Shown piece by piece: positions 1-9,495 of a stretch of 64,000 nt of DNA. The translations under genes were made by a program, and so were the position numbers. Below the pieces are notes generated by a model. It saw only the letters and a list, made by a program, of their open reading frames with translations. It was not told the origin of the DNA and ran no database searches. Within the stretch, counting starts at the first letter, position 1. Every line of letters begins with the position of its first letter. This DNA is from Paenibacillus harenae DSM 16969. Lineage in GTDB: Bacteria; Bacillota; Bacilli; Paenibacillales; Paenibacillaceae. Location: NCBI RefSeq assembly GCF_000422465.1, contig NZ_KE383844.1, forward strand, positions 244,963-308,962. The letters run 5' to 3'.

Positions 1-106
1 GCTTTGACATTAATTACGCATGCTCCATTTGCCATGCCGAGACAAATGCAAAATAACAATGGAGCCTGCGGCCGGCCATTAAGTTTCCGTCAACACAGCA
101 ATATCC

Positions 107-3013
107 TCAGTGATTGTCATATTCGATGCTCACATAAACGAAAACTTTCTTATCCGGACTATAATCATCGCCGGTACGTCCCTTAACCCTCCACTCCGCT
201 CTGTAACCTCCGGGCACCTCGGTAGCACCGTACTCGGTACCATCCGGGAGTTTCGTCGTACCTTCCGGCAATCGGTTACCCTCTCCCACGGTCTCCAGAC
301 TAAGGTCATAATCTTCCCCTTCCGGGGAAACCATGGAGACCTTAACGAATCCATGGAAACCTTCAGGCGGGCTCCAAGATCCGCTCAACTCTTGTCCTGA
401 GGTGGAAATGTACCCGTAATATAACGAATACACATAATTGGATCCGCCGGCTTGATAAGTTTTGGAATCGGATAGCTGGAGTTGGTTCGGATCAACCCGA
501 TCAACCTGATACAATGAACCGCCGTCAATCCGGTACCATAAACTATCCCGGTGTTGCAACTCTCCCGGGCCGCTGAAGGAATACAAGAGTTTGCCCTCTT
601 GGGCGGAATAAAGATAGGTTGTGTCTTTAAACGTATACGCCACCGTGCCGTCCGGTCCCAACTGCTTGATGGAGAGAGGCACGCCAGTCAACTGCCACCA
701 TTTAGGGGCTGTATAAACTTGTTTTGTCTCGCCTTCCGGCGACCGGACTTTCAAGGTCCAACGCTCTATTTCCTTGTTGTATTCCTTATAGGCAATCCAT
801 CCGTTATTGATCTGGTACGATGTTCTCGGGTCGGTCAAATAAGAATCCGCATGATCGATAGGGTTCAAGGCTATCTTGGTAACCTGGCCATCGGCGCTGC
901 GAACTTGGAGTGACCACTTAGAATAACCTCCATTCTCCGTGTATGCGTTGTAGAGTATGTTTTTTCCGTCCGTCAAAGGCCCGTTGTAAGTATTAGGGTA
1001 TTCGGACGAAGGCGGATTAAACGTCGTGAACGTATCGTCGGGAAGGTGGCGGCGAATGCCGTTAATAAACTCATAAACTACCGTTCCGTCAGCCGACAGA
1101 TCAAATGAATTCCTATTTTTAAAACTCGAATTTAGCAAAGATCGGGACTCACTCGTCTTTACATTCACAACGTTGTGGCCAAATACCGCGAAATTCCCTT
1201 TTACTTCGTACGGTCTCGCCGTGTCCAATGTGTCCCAACTATTTTGAACCGCGCCGTCCTCCCAATAATGAGTCCCAGTGCCGGATATGGAATACACAAC
1301 GCCGTCAGCGGATAACTTCGCAGTACTAATGGTACGATTAGACCCGTTGGCATCGTAAACTTTTACTTGGCTTTTATCAGTTCGGTTGTACATCCAGAGC
1401 GATTTATCGCCGGTCTCTTTCCAAATAATACGACTTTGGTCAAAGTCGAGAATGGTTCCGTTTAACCGGTAAAGCAGCGTTTCTGCTTCCGGTACCGGAT
1501 TATTTGCGGCAGTAGACGCCGACTCTTCTTTTTTCACACTTTGGTTTCCATCGGCATCGACGGCGACCAGTGAAAAGAAGTAGGACGAATCTGAAGACAA
1601 TCCATTCACTTCATAGCTGTTCACGTCACTGTTCAAGGTAGCCAGCAGCGTGTTGTCTTGGTATACCAAGTACTTGTCTATCCCCGTTTCATCCGTGGCA
1701 TGCTGCCAATTCAGCTGTACGCTGTTGTAGGTCACATCGGTAACCGTCAGTACGTCGTACTCAAGCCAATGTGGCGCTTCAGGATTCGCAATTTGTACGG
1801 GAGTATAACGGTTTATTGTTGATCCATCGCCGAGTTGGCCTAACGAGTTATTCCCCCATGCCCAAACGGTTCCATCGCTTTTCACCGCCAAACTATGCGA
1901 ACCATCAATCGTCGCGATAGCGGACACCGAATCGAGCTCGGATACTTGAACGGGGGAAGAACTGCTGGTCGCGCTTCCTTCGCCCAGTTCACCAGAATTA
2001 TTATGGCCCCACGTCCAGACGGTTCCATCGCTTTTAAGCGCCAAAGTATGCGAAGAACCCGCAGCGATGGCGGACACCGATCCGAGTTTGGTTACTTGAA
2101 CGGGAGTATAACGGGTTGTTGTGCTTCCATCGCCCAGTTGGCCAGAACTATTCGATCCCCACGCCAAGACGGTTCCGTTGCTGTTGAGTGCCAAAGTATG
2201 CGAATAACCCGCCGCAATGGCGGATACCGAATCGAGACCCTGTACTTGAACAGGAGTATTACGGTAGGTGGTTGTGTAGGGTCCATCGTTGAAGGTCAAG
2301 CCGCCGGGCACCCCTTGTTGGCCTGAGTCATTGTTACCCCACGTCCAGACGGTTCCATCGCTTTTAAGCGCCAAACTATGGAGAAAACCCGCTGCAACGT
2401 CGACCACCGAACCGAGACCCTTTACTTGCACGGGGGAAGAACTTCCGTTCATGCTTCCTTCGCCCACTACAGCATCGTGGATATTCCACCTCCCATCGCC
2501 CAGTAAACCGTGGATATTCCACCCCCACGCCCATACCGTTCCATCGCTTTTTACCGCCAAATTATGATAATGCCCTGAAGCAATGGCGACCACGGAGCTT
2601 AGAGTGGTTACCTGAACGGGAATATTACGGTAGGCCACGCTTGAATCACCCAGTTGACCATTCCAATTCCCTCCCCACGCCCAGACAGTTCCGTCACTTT
2701 TGAGTGCCATACTAAACCTACTACCCGCAGAGATTTCGACAACCGAATCGAGACCCTGCACTTGAACGGGAGTATAACGGTCTATCGTAGTTCCATCGCC
2801 CAGTTGGCCATATTCATTGTTTCCCCACGCCCATACCGTTCCGTCCTGTTTTAGATCGAGAGTATGATCCGATCCTCCTGCAACCATCGTTACGCCCGAA
2901 TTCAAACTCTCTGCTGCCACCGCGGAACCGGCTTCAGCGGCTGCTGCCTGTATGGGGACAAGCAGCGTCAGCAACAGAAAGGCACAAACTAAATGCATAA
3001 ACCGTCGTTTCAT
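107..3013 (-). CDS. Secreted RCC1-repeat (seven-bladed) protein with fibronectin III domain
   Basis: A 968-aa exported protein with a classical signal peptide (MKRRF start, hydrophobic core, AAAAEA cleavage region near residue 27). Residues about 40-440 hold seven RCC1-type repeats. Each repeat carries a variant of SDGTVWAWG, then a GQLGDG turn and a YTPVQV strand, enough for a complete seven-bladed propeller. A fibronectin type III domain follows (about 445-530). The remaining ~430 residues are beta-rich, with repeated short strand motifs that I cannot assign. The start is preceded by GGGAGTG. The gene stands alone, divergent from the DinB-like gene. RCC1 propellers in secreted bacterial proteins are usually binding modules, so a cell-surface or secreted binding role is likely; no catalytic motif is visible. 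Confidence 0.85.
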   Translation of the reverse strand: MKRRFMHLVCAFLLLTLLVPIQAAAAEAGSAVAAESLNSGVTMVAGGSDHTLDLKQDGTVWAWGNNEYGQLGDGTTIDRYTPVQVQGLDSVVEISAGSRFSMALKSDGTVWAWGGNWNGQLGDSSVAYRNIPVQVTTLSSVVAIASGHYHNLAVKSDGTVWAWGWNIHGLLGDGRWNIHDAVVGEGSMNGSSSPVQVKGLGSVVDVAAGFLHSLALKSDGTVWTWGNNDSGQQGVPGGLTFNDGPYTTTYRNTPVQVQGLDSVSAIAAGYSHTLALNSNGTVLAWGSNSSGQLGDGSTTTRYTPVQVTKLGSVSAIAAGSSHTLALKSDGTVWTWGHNNSGELGEGSATSSSSPVQVSELDSVSAIATIDGSHSLAVKSDGTVWAWGNNSLGQLGDGSTINRYTPVQIANPEAPHWLEYDVLTVTDVTYNSVQLNWQHATDETGIDKYLVYQDNTLLATLNSDVNSYEVNGLSSDSSYFFSLVAVDADGNQSVKKEESASTAANNPVPEAETLLYRLNGTILDFDQSRIIWKETGDKSLWMYNRTDKSQVKVYDANGSNRTISTAKLSADGVVYSISGTGTHYWEDGAVQNSWDTLDTARPYEVKGNFAVFGHNVVNVKTSESRSLLNSSFKNRNSFDLSADGTVVYEFINGIRRHLPDDTFTTFNPPSSEYPNTYNGPLTDGKNILYNAYTENGGYSKWSLQVRSADGQVTKIALNPIDHADSYLTDPRTSYQINNGWIAYKEYNKEIERWTLKVRSPEGETKQVYTAPKWWQLTGVPLSIKQLGPDGTVAYTFKDTTYLYSAQEGKLLYSFSGPGELQHRDSLWYRIDGGSLYQVDRVDPNQLQLSDSKTYQAGGSNYVYSLYYGYISTSGQELSGSWSPPEGFHGFVKVSMVSPEGEDYDLSLETVGEGNRLPEGTTKLPDGTEYGATEVPGGYRAEWRVKGRTGDDYSPDKKVFVYVSIEYDNH

Positions 3014-3300
3014 CCATCTTCACTCCCATCTTTGATCTACTTTAAATCTACCATATTACGGAAATCTATTGATCTACCCGTTGCACTATACAAATCTGGT
3101 GCAATTGTCATAACAGGGGGTAAAGGTAAAAGACTAAAGAACATCCCAAGCACTTTAATAATGTTCTTTTGGAACGGGAAGCCAGCACAACATCTTAGCA
3201 ATCTATGAGAATTCACAAAAGGTTACACGTGGTAATATAAAATGGTATACGTATGTAAATTCCCAAACATTAACAGGCTGATAATTCGAGGAGGTATTTC

Positions 3301-3762
3301 ATGAATCATCCGATCAGATTTCAATTGGACATGGCACGGGATTGGTGCCTCGATATCGCTGAATCGTGCCCCGTAGATCTTGCTGATGTTCAATTGAATG
3401 AGTTCAATAACACGATCCGTTGGCAGCTTGGGCATATCCTCACAGTGGCGGAGCGGATGTTGTTTCAAGTTCCTTTCCCCTCTGCGTCTCTTCCTTCAGC
3501 ATTCACAAGGTGGTTCGATTCGGGATCCAAGCCAAGCGATTGGGTGGACCAACCCCCTACTATGAACGAGCTGATTTCGCTGTTGAAAAGGCAGCAAGAA
3601 CGCTTCCTTGCCATTCCACCGGAGCAATTCGACGTCCTTCTGGATCCTCCGTTCTTCGGATTCGCAAGCTATGGCGAATGTGCAGGGTTTGTCATTGTTC
3701 ATGAATCCTTCCACGCAGGTAAGATGGATGAGATGTTGCGCGCAGTTAAGCAGAAATCCTGA
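3301..3762 (+). CDS. DinB-like four-helix-bundle protein
   Basis: A 153-aa cytoplasmic protein of the DinB/YfiT-like superfamily. The expected metal-binding histidine pattern is present: His45 in QLGHIL, and His134 and His138 in HESFHAGKMDEM near the C-terminus. Members are putative metal-dependent enzymes (some use bacillithiol or mycothiol, many have unknown substrates), so the actual reaction cannot be inferred. A strong GAGGAGG ribosome binding site lies about 7 bases upstream of the ATG. Monocistronic, divergent from the RCC1-repeat gene. Length is typical for the family. Confidence 0.75.
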   Translation: MNHPIRFQLDMARDWCLDIAESCPVDLADVQLNEFNNTIRWQLGHILTVAERMLFQVPFPSASLPSAFTRWFDSGSKPSDWVDQPPTMNELISLLKRQQERFLAIPPEQFDVLLDPPFFGFASYGECAGFVIVHESFHAGKMDEMLRAVKQKS

Positions 3763-3852
3763 GCAGTGAGTTTACAACGTAAGACGTATGGCCGATAACA
3801 AACTAAGTTCCGCAGAACTTAGTTAATTAAAGTAACGGGAGTTGAATACCAA

Positions 3853-3876
3853 AAGGGCTGCCGGTTGGCAGCCCTT
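3853..3876 (-). terminator. Hairpin terminator between convergent genes
   Basis: A perfect 10-bp stem (AAGGGCTGCC / GGCAGCCCTT) with a GGTT loop. Read on the minus strand it is followed by a short T run, which fits termination of the MoxR-DUF58-transglutaminase operon that ends 228 bp away. It could also stop the DinB-like transcript coming from the other side. Apart from this hairpin I see nothing in the 340-bp gap. Confidence 0.6.
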
Positions 3877-4103
3877 CGTTACGCCAACGGGAGTTTAGCG
3901 TGGTATTCCCCGGTATTCTTCATTGTGCCGCTAAAGGTAACTGGCAGGTTAGAGAGGTCTTCAGTATTTAGTCAATACGAAGCTGAGCAAACTACGAAGG
4001 GATTCTCTTGGTCTCCTCCGTAGAGCAGAATAAATATGAATAACGTTATCCAAGCAACTTGTGCATAAACGCGAACCACCGCGCATACCGGGCAAAGCCA
4101 GGG

Positions 4104-6878
4104 TTACTTAGGGGGCTTGAGCGCAAAGGCGCGTTTGTCCCGTTCCTTCGGCTTCGGCCCGGGAGCCGGCTTCAGTTGGCGAGCCGGCCGTTTGTCCAGC
4201 ACGCGCAGGACGTTACGCAGCGCCGAAGGCGTCGGCGCTCCCGGCCACGGGCCCGGAGCGGCGAATTCCGCTTCCTCGAGCCAGCTTACGAGCCGGCGGA
4301 GCGCGTCCTGCTGCTCCGCCCCGAGCGCCGGTTCCGCGGCGCTCGCGAATTCACGCGCCGTCAGCGGCAGCGCGTGCCCGCCGAAGCGGCGGCGCAGCAG
4401 CGGCGCATGCGCTGCCGCGACCGCCGCGAAGCTGGCGCGCAGGCGCGCATCCGCGTCGCGCGCCGCGCGGGCCTGTCCGCGCCCGCCCGCTCCGGCGCGG
4501 CGCCTTCGTTCCGTCACGGCTTCGCGTGACGGATCAACAGCGGCTGCGCCGGCGAGCCCTGCGGCGACGCCGGCGTATGCCGCGCCATAGCGGCGCAGCG
4601 CCAGCGCGAGGCGCAGCCGCTGGCGCTGCGCCGCGGCAATGGCTGCGGCCGCGAGTGCCAGCGCGGCCGCGCCTGCGGCGGCGACAGCGGCGGGCGATGC
4701 CGCCGCTGCGCCCTTGGCGGCGCTCTGCGCCGCCTGCGCGAGGGCGTCTGCCCCTCGCGCCATAGCGGAGGCGGCCTGCATAGCCGCCGCCTCGAGCCAG
4801 CCGGCTTCGCCGCTCACTGCCGCGGCCGCTTCCCCGGCCGCGGGAACAGCTGCCTCGCCTGCCGGATCGGCGGACGCAACGCTGGCGGCGCCGCCGCCGA
4901 ACCCCGGCGTCGGATCGAACGGCACCCAGCCTGCGCCCGGGAAGTAGACCTCAACCCATGCATGCGCGTTCGAGCCCCGCACCTCGTAATTGACCAGCTT
5001 CACGCCATCGCCGGCGCCTTCCGTCTCACCAATCGGCGTGCCGGTCGTAAAGCCCTTCACCCAGCGCGCCGGAATGCCTTGCGTACGGAGCAGCACGACC
5101 ATCGCCGTCGAGAAATGGACGCAATACCCTTGACGCTGCTCGAACAGGAAGTAATCGACGAAGTCGCTTCCCTTCGGCGGCACCGCGCTGTCCTCCAGCG
5201 TATAGGCATAGCTCTCCCTCAAAAATCTCTCAATTCCCTTCACCTGATCATAACGGCTCGTTACCCCGCCTCCGCCAATTTCCGCCGCCAAAGCGGATAC
5301 CCGCCCCGGAAGCGAATCCGGCAGCTGCAAGTAGGGCTCCAGCTCCGCCTGCAGCTCTGCAGACAGCTCGCCTGCAACAGGTACCGCCGCAGCCGTCCTT
5401 CCGCCAGTCCCTTGCTCCCCGCTCAAGCCCGTGTCATCCGACGATTCCCGTCCAGAGCTGCGGTCCGCCGAGGCGTCGTCACCCAAGTCCTGATCGGCCA
5501 GCTCGCCGTTATCCGAGGTGCTGCTTAAAGCGCGCAGCTGCTCCGCATCCGTTATAGCAAGCACGCTTTCTACCGTGTATTGCTCAACCTTCACCGTCTC
5601 CGATTGCGCGTACAAGGAGCTGGACGCCTCGTCCAACACATAGCTGTTCAGCTTCCGCCTTGGATCAGCCGCAATCAAATCGGTCACCCGGCCAAAGAGT
5701 CCCGAGCTGAACAAAGGCATTGCTGCCGTCGGCTCCTGCCATACGACCGTCTGACGGACAATTGGCCCCAGCAGAAGCTTGTCCGCTTCCGCGCCCGTCG
5801 CCATAGAGGCGGTTCCGCCCGCGCCGCGAATAGGATGCAGAACCGGACTGCTAAAGTCCCTGCTCCAGCCTCGCCCGTCGTACAGCCGCAGCGATTCCCC
5901 GCGCCAGTACGCTTTTACCGTGGAGGTGCCCGTAAACATCACCCGGTTATCCTTCTGCACCGGAGCGCCAAGCTCCGTATCGTCAAAGCCGTAGCCGGTA
6001 AAAGCGCCTCCCAGGCGCTGCAAGCCTGACTGCCCGGTGACCGCGACCGAGCCTTCTCCCTTGCCGAGAGAGCTGACGGCATTCTCCACCCGGTCGGTTA
6101 ATGAGCTTGCCCAGCTTGCAGGCGGCATGGCCGCTTCGCGGCCGTTCGAGAGCAACAATCCGCAGCCGATTACCGTCAGAACGATGAATCCCGCTCCCGT
6201 CAGCCAGCGAAGATCCAAATGCCTCATTTTTCCGAACCCGCTTGTTACGATCCGCTGTACTCTAGGCACGCATACCACAGCGCCCAGGAGCAGCCCTTCC
6301 GCAACCGTTCGCATTAAAGCGCCCATCACTTCGAAGCCGAGCCATACATGCAGGGCAATGAGGTAAGCAAGCGTTAGGCCGGCAATACCGAGCGCGGTCT
6401 GCCGCATCCATAGCAGCGCCTGCAGCGCCGGAGCAAGCATGGCCCAACCGATAAATAACAGCATAGTCCGCAGCTCGCCCGACATGGCCCACAATCCGTG
6501 CTTCAGCATAAGCCCGATATGGTCCGCCAGTAGCCTCGGAAATCCAAGCAGCCACCCGAGGCTGCTTTGATCCGCTCCTTTGTACAGCCACATCAAGCTG
6601 AACAAGCACAATATAACGTTCATCGGCAGCGTAACGGCCATCGGCATTCGAAATAAACCGAGGACCATGACGCAGCCGATTACAAGCAGAAGAGGCGCGG
6701 GATGATAAATAACCGCCCACTCTGCCGCGCCCGTCCATGGCAGCAGCCATTCCGCCAGTAGCCCGAACAGCAGCGCGCTCGTCAGCAAGCGGTAAACAAG
6801 CGGCTCGTCAACGGCCTCGCCGCTCAACCGCCGCGAATTGCGCTTCTCATCCGTTCCGCCGGAATTAGGCATAGACAT
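4104..6878 (-). CDS. TgpA-like membrane transglutaminase
   Basis: A 924-aa membrane protein. The N-terminal part has a cluster of about 6-7 hydrophobic segments, followed by a large extracytoplasmic region with a transglutaminase core. The probable catalytic triad is Cys586 (QGYCVHFSTAM), His639 (NAHAWVEVYF) and Asp655 (PFDPTPGF). After the core comes a strongly alanine-rich stretch containing another membrane segment, then a basic C-terminal tail. I chose the second ATG of a cluster because GGAGG lies 8 bases before it; longer upstream starts would run deep into the DUF58 gene. The start overlaps the DUF58 stop by 14 bases, so the two are translationally coupled. MoxR, DUF58 and TgpA-like proteins form a known conserved gene set, probably acting at the cell envelope. 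The substrate is unknown. Confidence 0.85.
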   Translation of the reverse strand: MSMPNSGGTDEKRNSRRLSGEAVDEPLVYRLLTSALLFGLLAEWLLPWTGAAEWAVIYHPAPLLLVIGCVMVLGLFRMPMAVTLPMNVILCLFSLMWLYKGADQSSLGWLLGFPRLLADHIGLMLKHGLWAMSGELRTMLLFIGWAMLAPALQALLWMRQTALGIAGLTLAYLIALHVWLGFEVMGALMRTVAEGLLLGAVVCVPRVQRIVTSGFGKMRHLDLRWLTGAGFIVLTVIGCGLLLSNGREAAMPPASWASSLTDRVENAVSSLGKGEGSVAVTGQSGLQRLGGAFTGYGFDDTELGAPVQKDNRVMFTGTSTVKAYWRGESLRLYDGRGWSRDFSSPVLHPIRGAGGTASMATGAEADKLLLGPIVRQTVVWQEPTAAMPLFSSGLFGRVTDLIAADPRRKLNSYVLDEASSSLYAQSETVKVEQYTVESVLAITDAEQLRALSSTSDNGELADQDLGDDASADRSSGRESSDDTGLSGEQGTGGRTAAAVPVAGELSAELQAELEPYLQLPDSLPGRVSALAAEIGGGGVTSRYDQVKGIERFLRESYAYTLEDSAVPPKGSDFVDYFLFEQRQGYCVHFSTAMVVLLRTQGIPARWVKGFTTGTPIGETEGAGDGVKLVNYEVRGSNAHAWVEVYFPGAGWVPFDPTPGFGGGAASVASADPAGEAAVPAAGEAAAAVSGEAGWLEAAAMQAASAMARGADALAQAAQSAAKGAAAASPAAVAAAGAAALALAAAAIAAAQRQRLRLALALRRYGAAYAGVAAGLAGAAAVDPSREAVTERRRRAGAGGRGQARAARDADARLRASFAAVAAAHAPLLRRRFGGHALPLTAREFASAAEPALGAEQQDALRRLVSWLEEAEFAAPGPWPGAPTPSALRNVLRVLDKRPARQLKPAPGPKPKERDKRAFALKPPK

Positions 6879-8376
6879 ACGCATCGCCTCCTTCCTCGGC
6901 AAACGGAAGCTCGTACATGCCCTCCGGCACGTGCAGCCACGTGACCTTAACGCCGTCTCGTTCCAGCCATTTCTGCTGCTCGCGCATCGCAAAAGTCGGA
7001 ACGGCTTGGCGCGTCACGATAAACAGCTCCAGCCTGCAGCCTTGGTCCGCCGCAAAGCCGGCAAGCTCGCCCCAGCTCCGACCGCCTCTCCAATCCGCCG
7101 TAAAAACGAGGACGCTGCCTCCTCGCGAGAAAGCGAATTCTTCTCCGGCAAGCATACCTGCCATCGAGGCTTGACCGTCCGCGCGCAGCAAAGCCATCGC
7201 ATGCAGCAGCGCTGATCCGTCGGCCCCGCCGTCTCTGTTCTCCGGGGAAAAGCTCGTTCCCAGTAGACCTTGATTCGTCACCAGCGTGACCATTCCGCCG
7301 CAAGCGACCGCTTGCCGCACCGCCAGCGCAGCAAAGCCGAGGCACGCGTCGAATAGACGGTCGTCCCGGTCGTAACCGCTTGCTCCCGTATCGACCGCAA
7401 TATACGTCTGAACAGGCCGCTCGAGCTCGAACAGCTTCGTCTGCAAGCCGCGCCCCTTAGCCGCGCTGCGCCAATCCAGATGGCGAAGCGAATCGCCCTC
7501 CCGATAAGGCCGGCTGTCCGGACCGATTCCGGCCGCGCGCACTGCGGCCCATATTTCTTCGCGGCCCATCTCGCCCCTTGAATCATATGGCGCCGCTGCC
7601 ATCTTCAGCTTTGCCCTGCCGGCACCCATTCCGCCTGCTTGCTCGGCAGCATCGCCCGGCTCCTCGGGCGGCAGCCCCGGCAGCACGACAAACTCAGCCC
7701 TGGACTCGATTTTTTTATGAATCGCGGTCAACCCGAGCCAATCCCCGACCGTAACGGTCACATGCTCGTATGGATGCCGGCCGCGCCTTAATTTATGCAG
7801 CGTATAGCGGACGCTTAAGTCCCCTCGAAGCAGCGGCGTAAATACGGTGCGGAAGCTGATATTCTTGTTCGAAGGCGAACTGTCGTTAAGCGTTTCATCG
7901 TGCAAAGCAAACCATACGAACGGAATGAAATAGGAGCGCCGCAGCGTTAATTGCACCGTCTGCCTGCCCCCTTCACTAGTCTCTTGAAGCGGCAAAGTCC
8001 GCACAGCCGTGAGCCCTGAGGCCGCTAGAACAGGAGCTAATCCGCTGACAAGCATGACGAACCCCAGCACCGCCGCGAGGAACCATTCCACCGCGCCGCC
8101 GCGCAGCAGCACGGCAGACAAGCTGAGGACCCAGCCGGCCGTAATAACCGTCCAGGCCAGCCACCTTGTCTTGTAATCGCGGCCTGCCGGCTCTTTTTTC
8201 CATCCGGCAGCCCCTGCCCCTTGATCTGCGCCGAGTGCCGCGCTTTGCCCGTTCTTGCGCCCGGTTCCATCCGGCAGTTGAACATCATACCCGGCATCCG
8301 CACCTGTCTGGATTGCATTGCCGTCGGCAGCCGTATTTACGTTCTGAAGCTTATCCTCCGAAAAATGCGCATTCAT
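6865..8376 (-). CDS. DUF58 domain protein
   Basis: A 503-aa protein with two hydrophobic segments near the N-terminus (about residues 65-120). It carries the hallmark DUF58 motif YREGDSLRHLDWRSAAKGR in the second half, followed by a von Willebrand A-like fold region (IAVDTGASGYDRDDR). The ATG at 8376 overlaps the MoxR stop (ATGA), so it is preferred over a start 51 bases upstream that lies inside moxR. DUF58 proteins occur with MoxR ATPases and are thought to work as partners of them; the precise function is unproven. Part of the moxR-DUF58-transglutaminase operon. Confidence 0.85.
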   Translation of the reverse strand: MNAHFSEDKLQNVNTAADGNAIQTGADAGYDVQLPDGTGRKNGQSAALGADQGAGAAGWKKEPAGRDYKTRWLAWTVITAGWVLSLSAVLLRGGAVEWFLAAVLGFVMLVSGLAPVLAASGLTAVRTLPLQETSEGGRQTVQLTLRRSYFIPFVWFALHDETLNDSSPSNKNISFRTVFTPLLRGDLSVRYTLHKLRRGRHPYEHVTVTVGDWLGLTAIHKKIESRAEFVVLPGLPPEEPGDAAEQAGGMGAGRAKLKMAAAPYDSRGEMGREEIWAAVRAAGIGPDSRPYREGDSLRHLDWRSAAKGRGLQTKLFELERPVQTYIAVDTGASGYDRDDRLFDACLGFAALAVRQAVACGGMVTLVTNQGLLGTSFSPENRDGGADGSALLHAMALLRADGQASMAGMLAGEEFAFSRGGSVLVFTADWRGGRSWGELAGFAADQGCRLELFIVTRQAVPTFAMREQQKWLERDGVKVTWLHVPEGMYELPFAEEGGDAYVYA

Positions 8377-9404
8377 CGGCGTTTCCCGCTTCCCATAGCG
8401 CCTCCCGCCGCAGCGGGAAGCGGGCATTCGCGAACCGTGCGCCGGATGACGGCCGCAGCATCGGCGCCGGAAGCCGCCGCGCCGTAACGCAGCGACAGGC
8501 GGTGCGGCAGCACGGCTTCAGCCGTCTCCAGCAGGTCGTCCGGCACGGCGTAGCCCCGGCCTTCCATATAGGCGTTCGCCTGCGAAGCGCGCAGCCAGTC
8601 CCGCAATGCCCGCGGACTTAAGCCGAGCGCAACCTCGGGCGAACGGCGCGTGGCATCCGCCACCTGCACCATATAATCCAGCAGCGCCGGATGCATATGG
8701 GTCTGCCTGGCTTCCGCCTGCATTTGCAGCCACTCCTCCGTCGCGATCACGGGGCGCAGCCGCTCCGGCTCGACCCGGCTGCCTCCGGCATATTGCTCGA
8801 GCATCCGTTTTTCTTCCCCAGGGCCGGGGTAACCGATCGTCAGCCGCATCATGAACCGGTCCAGCTGCGCTTCCGGCAGCGTATTCGTTCCTTCGAAGCT
8901 GAGCGGATTTTGCGTGGCGATCAGCATGAAAGGAACAGGGAGCCTTCGTGTTCTGCCTTCAACCGTCACTCTTCGCTCTTCCATTGCCTCGAGCAGCGCG
9001 GACTGCGTTCGCGGCGAGGTACGGTTAATTTCATCCGCCAGGACGACGTTGCCCATGATCGGTCCCGGCCGATAGACGAGCTCGCTCGTTTTCGCGTCAA
9101 GCACGACTCCCCCGACCACATCGGCGGGCAGCATGTCCGAGGTGAATTGAATGCGTTTAAAATCGCCGCCAACCGCTCTCGCGAACGCTTGCGCAAGCAT
9201 CGTTTTGCCGACGCCCGGCACGTCCTCAAGCAGCACGTGCCCGCCTGCGAGCAGCGCGGTTAATGTATTTTTAATGACCTGATGCTTTCCTAGCAATACG
9301 CTCTCTACCTTCACTAGCAGCCGGTGAAGCAGCACCTGCGGCGCTTCCGGCCAGTGGCTGTAGCGTTCCTCTTTCGTTTCCTCGGAAAATTGGGGAGAAA
9401 TCAT
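8373..9404 (-). CDS. MoxR-family AAA+ ATPase
   Basis: A 343-aa cytoplasmic AAA+ ATPase. Walker A is DVPGVGKT (61-68), Walker B is VVLADEINR (120-128), and sensor 1 is ATQNP (163-167). The C-terminal lid domain contains LSPRALRDWLRASQA. MoxR proteins are chaperone-like ATPases that act with DUF58/VWA partners, which are encoded directly downstream. AGGAGG lies 11 bases before the ATG. First gene of a three-gene operon with overlapping stops and starts. Confidence 0.9.
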   Translation of the reverse strand: MISPQFSEETKEERYSHWPEAPQVLLHRLLVKVESVLLGKHQVIKNTLTALLAGGHVLLEDVPGVGKTMLAQAFARAVGGDFKRIQFTSDMLPADVVGGVVLDAKTSELVYRPGPIMGNVVLADEINRTSPRTQSALLEAMEERRVTVEGRTRRLPVPFMLIATQNPLSFEGTNTLPEAQLDRFMMRLTIGYPGPGEEKRMLEQYAGGSRVEPERLRPVIATEEWLQMQAEARQTHMHPALLDYMVQVADATRRSPEVALGLSPRALRDWLRASQANAYMEGRGYAVPDDLLETAEAVLPHRLSLRYGAAASGADAAAVIRRTVRECPLPAAAGGAMGSGKRR

Positions 9405-9420
9405 ATCCGTATCCGCCTCC

Positions 9421-9446
9421 TGAAAAATAAATCTATCTATTTTTCA
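9421..9446. other. AT-rich inverted repeat upstream of moxR
   Basis: A perfect 9-bp inverted repeat (TGAAAAATA / TATTTTTCA) with an 8-base spacer sits just upstream of the moxR ribosome binding site, in the 91-bp gap after the deacetylase gene. It may be an operator or a weak terminator of the upstream gene. There is no further support. Confidence 0.35.
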
Positions 9447-9495
9447 GTGTCCCCAGCTTTCTCTCTCTTTAGACCTGCTAGAGCTGCCCCTTCAA

